This document shows positions 1 to 7,473 of a DNA stretch of 12,335 bases, piece by piece (the stretch's first letter is position 1; each line of letters begins with the position of its first letter). Position numbers and translations under genes: made by a program. The notes under the pieces are model-generated. The model was not told the origin of the DNA, did not search any database, and worked only from the letters and a program-made list of their open reading frames with translations. The stretch is from Comamonadaceae bacterium. Its GTDB lineage: Bacteria; Pseudomonadota; Gammaproteobacteria; Burkholderiales; Burkholderiaceae_C. Location: contig CANCCF010000113.1 in NCBI GenBank assembly GCA_947374485.1, positions 1 through 12,335 of the forward strand, given 5' to 3'.

Positions 1-486
1 GGGCACGTGGACGGGTGACAGGCCCGACATGGCCTTGGGCGTCACACCGTCAAAGGCGATGGGTGCCGTGCTGCCGTGGCAGCTGGCGCAGTTGGCCGTG
101 ACACCCGTGTGGCTGTAGGCCGAGTTGCTGAACTTGGCCGTGTTTTGCACCGGCAGCGTCATGCTGGAGGTGATACCACCGGCCGTGACGTGGCAGGACT
201 CGCAACCCAGGGCGCCCATGTCCACGTGGGTGGCCGAGACCGTCTTGATCTTCGGGTTCATGCTGGCCATGGCGTTGTAGGTGGCGGCGTTGGTGGCGCT
301 GTGGCACTGCGCGCAGTTGGTGCTGCTGGACGGCGCGTAGAGGTGGATGTTGGCGATCGTGGGCATCACCGCAAAGTCTGCGTTGGTATGGCAGTTGGCA
401 CAGGTGGCGCCACTCTTGATGGGGATGTGGTTGGCCGGCACGGCACTGGCCGTGAAGTCAGCCATGCTGGCGTGGCAGTTGGAGCA
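1..486 (-). repeat. Giant cytochrome unit 6 (cut by window edge, 5 hemes visible)
   Basis: Residues 1704-1865 carry heme motifs 46-50. The visible end contains GVTPK and LSPVHVP, which in units 3-5 precede the third-from-insert heme, so this unit is of the nine-heme type. At least four more hemes are therefore expected beyond base 1. Confidence 0.85.
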
Positions 487-3400
487 GTTGCCCGTGGTGG
501 GGTGCGCCGCATCCTGGACAAAGTAGGTGCCAGCGCTGGTTTGTGGCCGGGTCTGGAAGCCCTTGAACGGCGCCGTTGTGGTGATGGGGTACTGGCCCAT
601 GCTCATCCACACCATGTTGGTTTCATGGCAGCTCAGGCAATTGCCCGTGGTGCCGGCGTGGATCATGGAGGCCGTGGGCGTGGGCGCCAGGAAGCCGCTG
701 CCGGGTGCGGCCTTGGTTGCCACGCCTGGCACCAGACCGGACGGCGTGCTGCCCAGATGGCAGCTCTCGCAGGTGGTGGTGGTGGGCAGGTGCGAATTGA
801 CGCCCGGTGTGGCCGAGGGTGGCATGACCACGATCTTGGAGATGCCGTAGAAGCTGCTGGCGGTTATGCCCTGGCCGTGGCAGGCCGCGCAACCGGTGGT
901 GATGCCACTGTGGCTGAACTGCGCGCCGCCAAAGGTGGTCATGCCGGCGCTGGCGCCCGTCAGCGGGATCAGCATGGAGGGAATGCTGTTGGTGTGGCAG
1001 ACCTCGCAGCCCATGCTGGCCTGCACCGGCACGTGGATGGGCGACAGGCTGGAGATGGTCTTGGGCGTGACGCCAAAGAACGTGCTGCTGTTGACGGTAC
1101 TGCCGTGGCAGTTGGCGCAGCCCGTGGTGACACCGGCGTGGCTGTAGGCCGACTTGCTGAACTTGGCGTTGTTTTGCACCGGCAGGGTCAGGCTGGAGTT
1201 GCTGCCCACGTGGCAGGTCTCGCAGGCCTGGCCGGCCATGTCAATGTGCTTGGCCGGCACGCCGACCAGGGACGGGTTCATGGACGGCATGGCGTACAGC
1301 GCGGCGTTGGCGGCGCTGTGGCACTGGTCGCAGCCGCTGCTGGTTGAGGGCGCATTGGCGTGGATGTTGGCAATGGTGGGCATCACCGCGAAGTCGGGGT
1401 TGGTGTGGCAGGACGAGCAACTGGCCGTGGGTGCCGTGGGAATGTGGTTGCCCGGCTTGGACGGTGCGGTGAAATCGCTGGAGGTGCTGCCATGGCAGGT
1501 GGAGCAGTCCCCGGTCTTCGGGTGCAGGGGGTCCGCCACATAGAAGGTGCCAGACGAGGCTTGTGGCCGGGTCTGGAAGCCCGTGTAGGGGGCGGTCTGC
1601 CGGGCCGGGTACTGGCCCATGCCCATCCACACCATGTTGGTTTCATGGCAAGTCGAACAGTTGCCGCTGATATTGCTGTGAATCATGGCCTGGGTGGGGG
1701 CCGGCAACATAAAGCCACTGCCGGGCGCGGCGCGGCTGGCCACACCGGGTACCAGACCCGAGGGGGTGCTGCCCAGGTGGCAGGTTTCGCAGGTGGTGCC
1801 CGACGGAATATGCGAATTGGCACCGGGCCCGGCAGACGGCGGCATCACCACGATGCTGCTGATGCCATAAAAGCTGCTGCCGGTGATGGAGGGGCCGTGG
1901 CAGGTGGCGCAGTCGGTGGTAATGCCGGTATGGCTGAATTGGGCACCGGCAAAGGTGCGCATGCCGGTTGAGGGCACCAGGCCGGTGGGCGCGCCGCTGG
2001 TGTGGCAGACCGTGCAGGCCGTGGAGTTGGCCACTGGCACGTGGGCCGGGCTGAGGCTGCCCATGTTCTTGGGGGTGACGCCAAAGAAGGTGCCCGCGCC
2101 GACCAGCATGCCGTGGCAACTGGAGCAGGTGGTGTTCACGCCGGCATGGTTGAACAAGGAACCCGAGAACTTGGCGCCGTTCTGCACAGGCGTGGTGGCC
2201 ATGCTGGAGCCGGTGCCCACGTGGCAGCTCTCGCAGCCAGCGCTGCCCATGTCGATGTGGTCGCCGGGCGGCGCGACGATCTTGGGCACCATGTTGGCCA
2301 TGGTGTTGTAGGTCGCGGCATTGGCGTCGCTGTGGCAGGTGGCACAGCCGGTGCTCGTGCTGGCAATGTTGGCGTGGATGTCGCTGACCGAGGGCATGAC
2401 GGAGAAGCTGCTGCTCTTGTGGCAGGACGCGCAGGCCGCCGTGGTCGGAATGTGGTTGGCCGGCATGGAGGGGCCATTGAAGTTGACAAAACCGCCGTGG
2501 CAGCTCGAGCAGTCCCCACTGGTGGGGTGCAGGCTGTCATTGACATGGAAGGTACCGGCCGCAACCTGCGGACGGGTCTGGAAGCCGGTGTAATTGGCCC
2601 CGGTGGTCAAGACGGTGGGGTTGATGGGGTAAATATCCATGCCCATCCAGACCATGCCCGTGTCGTGGCAGCTGGAGCAGTTGCCGCTCACGCCGGCGTG
2701 GATCTGGCTGGCCGCAGGCGGCGACCTGCGGAAGTCACTGCCGGGCATGCTCTTGGTGGCCACGGCGGGCACCAGGCCCGAGGGGGTGCTGCCCAGGTGG
2801 CAGGCTTCGCAGGTGGTGGAGGTGGGCAGGTGCGAGGACGCGCCAGCAGGGCTGGTGGGCGGCATCACGATCTGGCTGACCCCATAGAAGCTGCTGCGGG
2901 TCACGCCGGGGCCGTGGCAGGTGTCACAGCCGGTGGTGATGCCGGCATGGCTGAATTGCCCGCCGGCAAAGGTGGTCATGCCTGCTGCGGGCACCAGCAT
3001 GGCCGGCACACTGCCCACGTGGCAGGTCTCGCAGGCCGCGGCCGCGCCCGCGCCCACCGGCACGTGCATGGGTGACAGGCTGGCAATGGTCTTGGGGAAG
3101 ATGCCGTAAAAGCTGGCGGCGCTCACAGACGCGCCGTGGCAGCTGTCGCAGCCGGTGCTGATGCCGCTGTGGCTGAACAGCGAGCCGGAGAAGTTGGCAC
3201 CGTCTTTGACCGGCAAGGCGGCCATGCTGGAGCCCGCGCCCACGTGGCAGCTGTCGCAACCGAGCCCGGCCTGGGCGATGTGGTTGGCCGGTGGAAACAC
3301 GATCTGGGGCCGCATGGAGGCCATGGCGTTGTAGCGGGTGGCATTGACCTGGCTGTGGCAGTCGGCGCAGGTGGTGCTCACGCCGGGGCCGTGAATGGCC

Positions 3401-5595
3401 GACAGGGTGGGCATGACGGCGTAGTCGGCGCTCAGGTGGCAGGAGGCGCAGGTGGCCGTGCCGATCGGGATGTGGTTGGCCGGTGGCACGTTGACATTGA
3501 AGTCGAGCTGGCTGCCGTGGCAGTTCGAGCAGTTGCCCGTCACCGGGTGGGCCGCGTCATCCACCGCATAGGTGCCGCCGCCGGAGAGTGGCCGGGTCTG
3601 GAAGCCCTTGTAGGGCGCAAACCGGTTAATCGGGTATTTGTCCATGCCCACCCAGACAAAACTGGTTTCGTGGCAGCTGCTGCAGGTGCCGGTGGCGCCG
3701 GCATGGATTTGGGCCGCCGTGGGGGTGTACAGCGTGGCAAAGCCGGTGCTGCCTGCCGTGGTGCTGGCGGCCACTGCCGATATCTGGCCTGAAGGGGCGA
3801 GGATGTGGCAGCTCTCGCAGGTGGTGCTGGTGGGCAGGTGCGAGCCCGCGCCTGGTGCAGCCGATGGGGGCATGACCACAATCTTGCTGATGCCGTAGAA
3901 GCTGTTGCCCGAAATGCTGGGGCCGTGGCAGCTCGCGCAGCCCGAAGTGATACCGCTGTGGCTGTAGGCCGAGTTGCTGAAGCGGGCCCCATCGGGCACG
4001 GGTGTGGCGGCAATGCTGGAGCCGGCGCCCACGTGGCAGCCTTCGCAGCCCACATTGCCGGCGTCGGCAATGTGTCCGCCGGGCAGCGACACGATCTTCA
4101 TATTGGGCGTGGCGTACAGCGCGGCATTGGCAAGGCTGTGGCACTGCTGGCAATTACTGCTGGTGCTGGGCGCGTTGGCGTGGATGTTGGCCAGGCTGGG
4201 CATGGTGGAGAAGTTGCCCGTGGTGTGGCAGCTGGCGCAGGCCGAGCCGGTGGCCACGGGGATGTGGTTGCCGGGCATGGCCGAGGCCATGAAGGCCGAG
4301 CCCACACTGTGGCAGTTGGAGCAGTCGCCCTGCAAGGGGTGGTTGGCATCCGGCAAGGAGTAGGTGCCGCCGCCCAGCTTGGGCCGCGTCTGGAAGCCGG
4401 TGTAAGGCGCCATGGTGGCCATGGGATACATGTTCATGCCCAGCCATTCATTGGGGGACTCGTGGCAGCTGGCGCAGTTGCCCGTGACACCGGCGTGAAT
4501 CGCCGTCGGCGTGGGCGCAGGCGTCCTGAACCCGCTGCCCGGAACGCCGGCCGTGGCCGGCACCGACATCAGGACGGCGGGTGTGCTGCCGCTGTGGCAG
4601 GTTTCGCACCCGGTCGAAACCGGAATGTGGGTCGAAGGCCCCGGCTGCGTGCCTGCGGGCATGCGCACGATGTTGCCGATGCCGAAGAAGTTGCCACTGC
4701 TGAAGTTGACCGCGGGGCCATGGCAATCGGCACAGCCGCTGCGGATGCCGGTGTGGCTGAACTGGGAACCGCTGAAACGGGCGCCCGTCTGCACCGGCAG
4801 CTGGACGCTGCTGGCTGGGCCGACGTGACAGGCCTCGCAGCTTTGCCCGTTCATGGCAATGTGGTTGCCAGGGGCACGCGCGATGACCATGTTGGGCCGG
4901 GAGTAGTAGGCGGCCGCGTCGGCGCTATGGCACTGCTGGCAGTTGGCGTTGGGCGAAGGTGCAAACGCGTGTATGGCACCCATGTCGGGCTTGATGGAAT
5001 AGTCGGTTGTGGTGTGGCAGGAGGTGCAGGCCACCTTGGCCGTGGGGATGTGGTTGGCCGGTATCTTGGGGCCGGTGAATTGCATCGTGCTGTGGCACTG
5101 GGCGCAGCTGGTCTTGTTCAGGTTGGACAGGTGGGTGGCATCCGTGGGGTTGACGGTGACGTTGGGGTGCGGGTGGTTGGAGGCGTGGCAGCTCTCGCAG
5201 CTGATGGATTGCACCAGGGTGTGGCTGAAGGTGCGGGTGGCGTCGATGAACTGCGCCTGGTTGCTGGCATGGCAGGCATCGCAGCTGATGTTGCCAGTGG
5301 GGATGTGGTTGGTCGGCATGACCGTGGCGGAACGTGGGTTGTTCCAACCATGGCAGGAGGCGCAGTCCTTGGGCGTGCCTTTGAATACGCCCTTGACGTG
5401 GCAGCTCTCGCAGCGCGCGGTCTGGTGCTGCACGTTGAGCACAAAACCGGTACTGGCATGGTCAAAGTCCGTGGTCTGGGCCTGGGCCGGCTGGGCAGCG
5501 GCGAATTGCAGCAGTGTGAATGCGATGCAAGCCCAGAGGCAACGCAGCAAGCTGCGCCCACGCAGGCTTGCTGGCAGATTGATTAGCTTGCCCAT
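1..5595 (-). CDS. Giant secreted multiheme cytochrome c, at least 50 hemes (C-terminus outside window)
   Basis: One frame is open without a stop from an ATG at 5595 to base 1 (1865 codons). An in-frame TGA at 5614-5616 leaves this as the only ATG start; GGGAG at 5602-5606 sits 6 bases upstream. Residues 1-39 look like a Sec signal peptide: Arg/Lys N-region, hydrophobic core at about 19-34, AQA cleavage site at 37-39. Fifty CXXCH motifs follow, from 62-66 to 1836-1840. All but the second (78-82) have a His 5-12 residues upstream, suggesting bis-His hemes. The protein is rich in Ser, Thr, Gly and Ala and poor in charged residues. After a four-heme N-terminal segment it consists of tandem units with 7, 7, 9, 9, 9 and at least 5 hemes. 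The likely role is long-range electron transfer in the periplasm or outside the cell. No transmembrane anchor is visible, but the C-terminus is missing. It is the third gene of a probable operon. The cytochrome assignment is secure; location and partners are inferred. Confidence 0.96.
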   Translation of the reverse strand, partial: MGKLINLPASLRGRSLLRCLWACIAFTLLQFAAAQPAQAQTTDFDHASTGFVLNVQHQTARCESCHVKGVFKGTPKDCASCHGWNNPRSATVMPTNHIPTGNISCDACHASNQAQFIDATRTFSHTLVQSISCESCHASNHPHPNVTVNPTDATHLSNLNKTSCAQCHSTMQFTGPKIPANHIPTAKVACTSCHTTTDYSIKPDMGAIHAFAPSPNANCQQCHSADAAAYYSRPNMVIARAPGNHIAMNGQSCEACHVGPASSVQLPVQTGARFSGSQFSHTGIRSGCADCHGPAVNFSSGNFFGIGNIVRMPAGTQPGPSTHIPVSTGCETCHSGSTPAVLMSVPATAGVPGSGFRTPAPTPTAIHAGVTGNCASCHESPNEWLGMNMYPMATMAPYTGFQTRPKLGGGTYSLPDANHPLQGDCSNCHSVGSAFMASAMPGNHIPVATGSACASCHTTGNFSTMPSLANIHANAPSTSSNCQQCHSLANAALYATPNMKIVSLPGGHIADAGNVGCEGCHVGAGSSIAATPVPDGARFSNSAYSHSGITSGCASCHGPSISGNSFYGISKIVVMPPSAAPGAGSHLPTSTTCESCHILAPSGQISAVAASTTAGSTGFATLYTPTAAQIHAGATGTCSSCHETSFVWVGMDKYPINRFAPYKGFQTRPLSGGGTYAVDDAAHPVTGNCSNCHGSQLDFNVNVPPANHIPIGTATCASCHLSADYAVMPTLSAIHGPGVSTTCADCHSQVNATRYNAMASMRPQIVFPPANHIAQAGLGCDSCHVGAGSSMAALPVKDGANFSGSLFSHSGISTGCDSCHGASVSAASFYGIFPKTIASLSPMHVPVGAGAAAACETCHVGSVPAMLVPAAGMTTFAGGQFSHAGITTGCDTCHGPGVTRSSFYGVSQIVMPPTSPAGASSHLPTSTTCEACHLGSTPSGLVPAVATKSMPGSDFRRSPPAASQIHAGVSGNCSSCHDTGMVWMGMDIYPINPTVLTTGANYTGFQTRPQVAAGTFHVNDSLHPTSGDCSSCHGGFVNFNGPSMPANHIPTTAACASCHKSSSFSVMPSVSDIHANIASTSTGCATCHSDANAATYNTMANMVPKIVAPPGDHIDMGSAGCESCHVGTGSSMATTPVQNGAKFSGSLFNHAGVNTTCSSCHGMLVGAGTFFGVTPKNMGSLSPAHVPVANSTACTVCHTSGAPTGLVPSTGMRTFAGAQFSHTGITTDCATCHGPSITGSSFYGISSIVVMPPSAGPGANSHIPSGTTCETCHLGSTPSGLVPGVASRAAPGSGFMLPAPTQAMIHSNISGNCSTCHETNMVWMGMGQYPARQTAPYTGFQTRPQASSGTFYVADPLHPKTGDCSTCHGSTSSDFTAPSKPGNHIPTAPTASCSSCHTNPDFAVMPTIANIHANAPSTSSGCDQCHSAANAALYAMPSMNPSLVGVPAKHIDMAGQACETCHVGSNSSLTLPVQNNAKFSKSAYSHAGVTTGCANCHGSTVNSSTFFGVTPKTISSLSPIHVPVQASMGCEVCHTNSIPSMLIPLTGASAGMTTFGGAQFSHSGITTGCAACHGQGITASSFYGISKIVVMPPSATPGVNSHLPTTTTCESCHLGSTPSGLVPGVATKAAPGSGFLAPTPTASMIHAGTTGNCLSCHETNMVWMSMGQYPITTTAPFKGFQTRPQTSAGTYFVQDAAHPTTGNCSNCHASMADFTASAVPANHIPIKSGATCANCHTNADFAVMPTIANIHLYAPSSSTNCAQCHSATNAATYNAMASMNPKIKTVSATHVDMGALGCESCHVTAGGITSSMTLPVQNTAKFSNSAYSHTGVTANCASCHGSTAPIAFDGVTPKAMSGLSPVHVP
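487..1506 (-). repeat. Giant cytochrome unit 5 (9 hemes)
   Basis: Residues 1364-1703 carry heme motifs 37-45. Unit length is 340 residues. The loop has Trp1663 and FQTRP at 1680-1684. Several short peptides match units 3 and 4, for example GSTPSGLVPGVA, SFYGIS and HETNMVWM. Confidence 0.9.
541..630 (-). repeat. Near-identical DNA copy A, giant cytochrome units 5/6 side
   Basis: Compared with 1561-1650, exactly 1020 bases away, positions 541-562 match 22 of 22 and positions 587-630 match 43 of 44 (mismatch at 603), including third codon positions. It encodes the heme-free FQTRP/Trp loop and the preceding heme region. This suggests recent duplication or gene conversion. Confidence 0.8.
1507..2511 (-). 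repeat. Giant cytochrome unit 4 (9 hemes)
   Basis: Residues 1029-1363 carry heme motifs 28-36 in the same order as unit 3, five residues shorter. The heme-free loop has Trp1323 and FQTRP at 1340-1344. Its C-terminal coding DNA is nearly identical to that of unit 5. Confidence 0.9.
1561..1650 (-). repeat. Near-identical DNA copy B, giant cytochrome unit 4
   Basis: This is the partner of 541-630 at a distance of 1020 bases, which equals one 340-residue unit. The middle of the block (about 1583-1606) has diverged, while both flanks are almost unchanged. Confidence 0.8.
2512..3531 (-). repeat. Giant cytochrome unit 3 (9 hemes)
   Basis: Residues 689-1028 carry heme motifs 19-27. It contains two successive SHxGI(S/T)TGC heme modules (motifs 23 and 25), which is the two-heme gain over units 1 and 2. 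It ends with the heme-free loop containing Trp983 and FQTRP at 1005-1009. Length is 340 residues (1020 bases). Confidence 0.9.
3532..4323 (-). repeat. Giant cytochrome unit 2 (7 hemes)
   Basis: Residues 425-688 carry heme motifs 12-18, with the same landmarks (NHIP, IHAN, YSHSGIT, SFYGI, SHLPTSTTC, IHAG, Trp648, FQTRP at 665-669). Compared with unit 3 it is 76 residues shorter: one heme pair of the CxxCHVG...SHxGIT...CxxCHG type is absent. Confidence 0.88.
4324..5106 (-). repeat. Giant cytochrome unit 1 (7 hemes)
   Basis: Residues 164-424 carry heme motifs 5-11. Landmarks shared with later units, in order: NHIP before the second heme, IHA before the third, FSHTGI before the fifth, THIP before the sixth, IHAG before the seventh, then Trp384 and FQTRP at 401-405. 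This is the most diverged unit. It lacks the extra two-heme block found in units 3-5. Confidence 0.85.
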
Positions 5596-5601
5596 TGGAC
5601 G

Positions 5602-5606
5602 CTCCC
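5602..5606 (-). promoter_or_regulatory. Ribosome binding site of the giant cytochrome gene
   Basis: GGGAG on the minus strand lies 6 bases before the ATG at 5595. Together with the in-frame TGA seven codons upstream it fixes the start of the giant cytochrome. Confidence 0.7.
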
Positions 5607-5629
5607 GGTTACATCACAGTATTTTGAAT

Positions 5630-7459
5630 TCATTTATCGGCTCCCTGCCCCACACGACTCTTTACTTTTTTCCAGCTCTCAACCTGGTGGCACTGCTCAC
5701 AGCGGGGGCCGAAGCCGCCGCTGTGCACATCGTCCGACCGGTGGCAGGACACGCAGGAAGTGCCCAGGGGCGCGGCGTCCTTGCCACTGGGCGCTACCTG
5801 CTTGTGGCAGGCCGCGCATGCCACCTTGGCATGCGAACTCTCCAGGCGGTATTTGGTCCGGGTGTCGTGGTCGAATGACCAGGTCGTCCAGGCCCGCGTG
5901 CTGTGACAAGACTCACAATTCACGCCGAACACCAGCTTGTGTTTATCTTCCTTATTGTGGCAGGAATAGCAGTCCCGCGGCGCATCTTTGTAACGAAGTG
6001 TCGTGTGGCAGGTCTTGCACTCGGCCACGATGTGGCGCCCGGTGAGCGGGAAGCGCGACTTGCCATGGTTGAAGCTGGTGCCCTTCCAGGCCTTGTCGTT
6101 GTGGCAGCTCTCGCACTTGTCGCCGAGCTGGGTCTCGTGTTTGTCGTCTTTCTTGTGGCAGGCCAGGCAGGGCAGAGGTGTGTTGCGGAAACTCGCCAGG
6201 TCCTTGTGGCAGTCGCTGCATTTCACGCTCGGCGCGGCGTGCGCATTGCGCAACTGGAACTTGGTGCGGTCATGCTTGAAGCGGCCTTCGGTGTTCTTCC
6301 AGTCCTGCGCGTTGTGGCAGTCACCGCACTCCCGGCCCAGGTTGGCCTTGTGCTTGTCGTCCTTGAGGTGGCAGCCTATGCATTCCTTGGGGGCTTCCTT
6401 GTACATGGCGCTCTTGTGGCAATCCTTGCACTCCACCTTGGCATGCTTGCCCAGGAGCGGGAACTTGGTTTTCTCGTGGTCGAACTTGGCCACTTCCTTC
6501 CAGTTTTTCTCGGTGTGGCAGGCCGCGCAGTTGGTGCCCAGCGATTCCTTGTGCTTGTCGTCCTTCTTGTGGCAAGCGTTGCACTCCTGGCTCAGCTTGT
6601 CCTTGTACAGGTTGCCCGTGTGGCATTCCTTGCAGGCGGTGGTGCGGTGCTTGCCGCGCAGGTCGTACTTGGTGTCGTTGTCGTGGTTGAAGCTCGACGG
6701 CTTCCAGGCTTTGGTGCCGTGGCAGGTTTCACACTTCTCGCCATACAGTCCCTTGTGGCCCTTCTGGTCGTCGATCTTGCGGTGGCAGGCGTAGCAGTTC
6801 TTGGGCGTGTCCTTGTAGACGTTGTCCTTGTGGCAGTCGGTGCACTTGACGTCGCTGTGCTTGCCGGTGAGCGGGAACTTGGTGGTCTCGTGGTCGAACC
6901 TGGCCTCCTTCCAGTCGGAGTCGGTATGGCAGTCCGCGCACTTGGGGCCCAGGCTGCCCTTGTGCTTGTCGTCCTTTTTGTGGCAGCTGTTGCAGTCCTG
7001 CGCGGCTTCGCGGTATTTCTTGCCGGCCACATGGCACTTGTCGCAGGCCACTTTTTCATGTTTGCCATGCAGTGTGTAGTCGGTCTTGGCGTGGTCAAAC
7101 TTTTTCTGGTCAAATTCGGCGCTCTTGAGGTCGCGCCCCTTGTGCTCGGTGTGGCAGCTCTTGCAGACCACGGGCTGGTCCAGTCGGCCATGGAAACCGC
7201 CCTTGCCACGCACATCGGCGCCCACCGGCTTGTGGCAGTCCATGCACAGGCCGTCCTGGGCCTTGCGGTCAAGCTTGACATGGCATTGCTTGCATTCGTC
7301 CTCGTACTTGGCGTGGGCTTGCGACAGCTTGCCCGGCGCCATGATGGACTCAATACCCTGCGCCCACGCGGCTGCAGTCAACCCCGGACCCAGTGCCAGG
7401 CAGAGCACAGCACACACCGCGCGCCATGTCAGCCACTGGAAGAGGGAGGGTCTTGCCAT
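5630..7459 (-). CDS. Secreted 24-heme cytochrome c with three-heme repeats
   Basis: The protein has 609 residues. A Sec signal peptide is likely (hydrophobic stretch at about 14-31, AWA cleavage site at 31-33). There are 24 CXXCH motifs, from 56-60 to 587-591. After an N-terminal three-heme part, seven repeats of 66-69 residues start at F-x-H (Phe121, 188, 257, 326, 394, 463, 529). Each has three motifs and three further His (in FxH, GKH and DKH contexts), plus Lys-rich KKDDKHK strings. The number of conserved extra His equals the number of hemes, so bis-His ligation is likely. The strongly Lys/Asp-rich composition contrasts with the giant cytochrome downstream. It starts 14 bases after the b-type cytochrome gene and ends 34 bases before the giant gene, so co-transcription is likely. 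A periplasmic electron carrier is inferred; the exact redox partners are unknown. Confidence 0.95.
   Translation of the reverse strand: MARPSLFQWLTWRAVCAVLCLALGPGLTAAAWAQGIESIMAPGKLSQAHAKYEDECKQCHVKLDRKAQDGLCMDCHKPVGADVRGKGGFHGRLDQPVVCKSCHTEHKGRDLKSAEFDQKKFDHAKTDYTLHGKHEKVACDKCHVAGKKYREAAQDCNSCHKKDDKHKGSLGPKCADCHTDSDWKEARFDHETTKFPLTGKHSDVKCTDCHKDNVYKDTPKNCYACHRKIDDQKGHKGLYGEKCETCHGTKAWKPSSFNHDNDTKYDLRGKHRTTACKECHTGNLYKDKLSQECNACHKKDDKHKESLGTNCAACHTEKNWKEVAKFDHEKTKFPLLGKHAKVECKDCHKSAMYKEAPKECIGCHLKDDKHKANLGRECGDCHNAQDWKNTEGRFKHDRTKFQLRNAHAAPSVKCSDCHKDLASFRNTPLPCLACHKKDDKHETQLGDKCESCHNDKAWKGTSFNHGKSRFPLTGRHIVAECKTCHTTLRYKDAPRDCYSCHNKEDKHKLVFGVNCESCHSTRAWTTWSFDHDTRTKYRLESSHAKVACAACHKQVAPSGKDAAPLGTSCVSCHRSDDVHSGGFGPRCEQCHQVESWKKVKSRVGQGADK
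5687..7099 (-). repeat. Seven tandem three-heme repeats in the 24-heme cytochrome
   Basis: Residues 121-591 have spacings of 67, 69, 69, 68, 69 and 66 residues between successive F-x-H starts. The consensus order is FxH, T-K-F-x-L-x-G-K-H, CxxCH, Y-K-x-x-P, CxxCH, K-D-D-K-H-K, LG, CxxCH, W-K. The seventh repeat is the most altered: SSH replaces GKH and DVH replaces DKH. Confidence 0.9.
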
Positions 7460-7473
7460 AGGTCAGGTCCGGT

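Noticed and set aside
1..5106. Regular direct repeats that could suggest a CRISPR array or satellite DNA
   Set aside because: The repeats are coding, about 1 kb long with in-frame length changes, and explained by protein units. There are no short repeats with unique spacers.
76..5586. Long plus-strand open frames opposite the giant cytochrome (for example 76-1347, 2002-3075, 3805-5586)
   Set aside because: They are antisense to a continuous minus-strand frame with 50 regularly spaced CXXCH motifs. Their Gly/Ala/Val/His-rich periodic translations mirror the repeat and show no domain.
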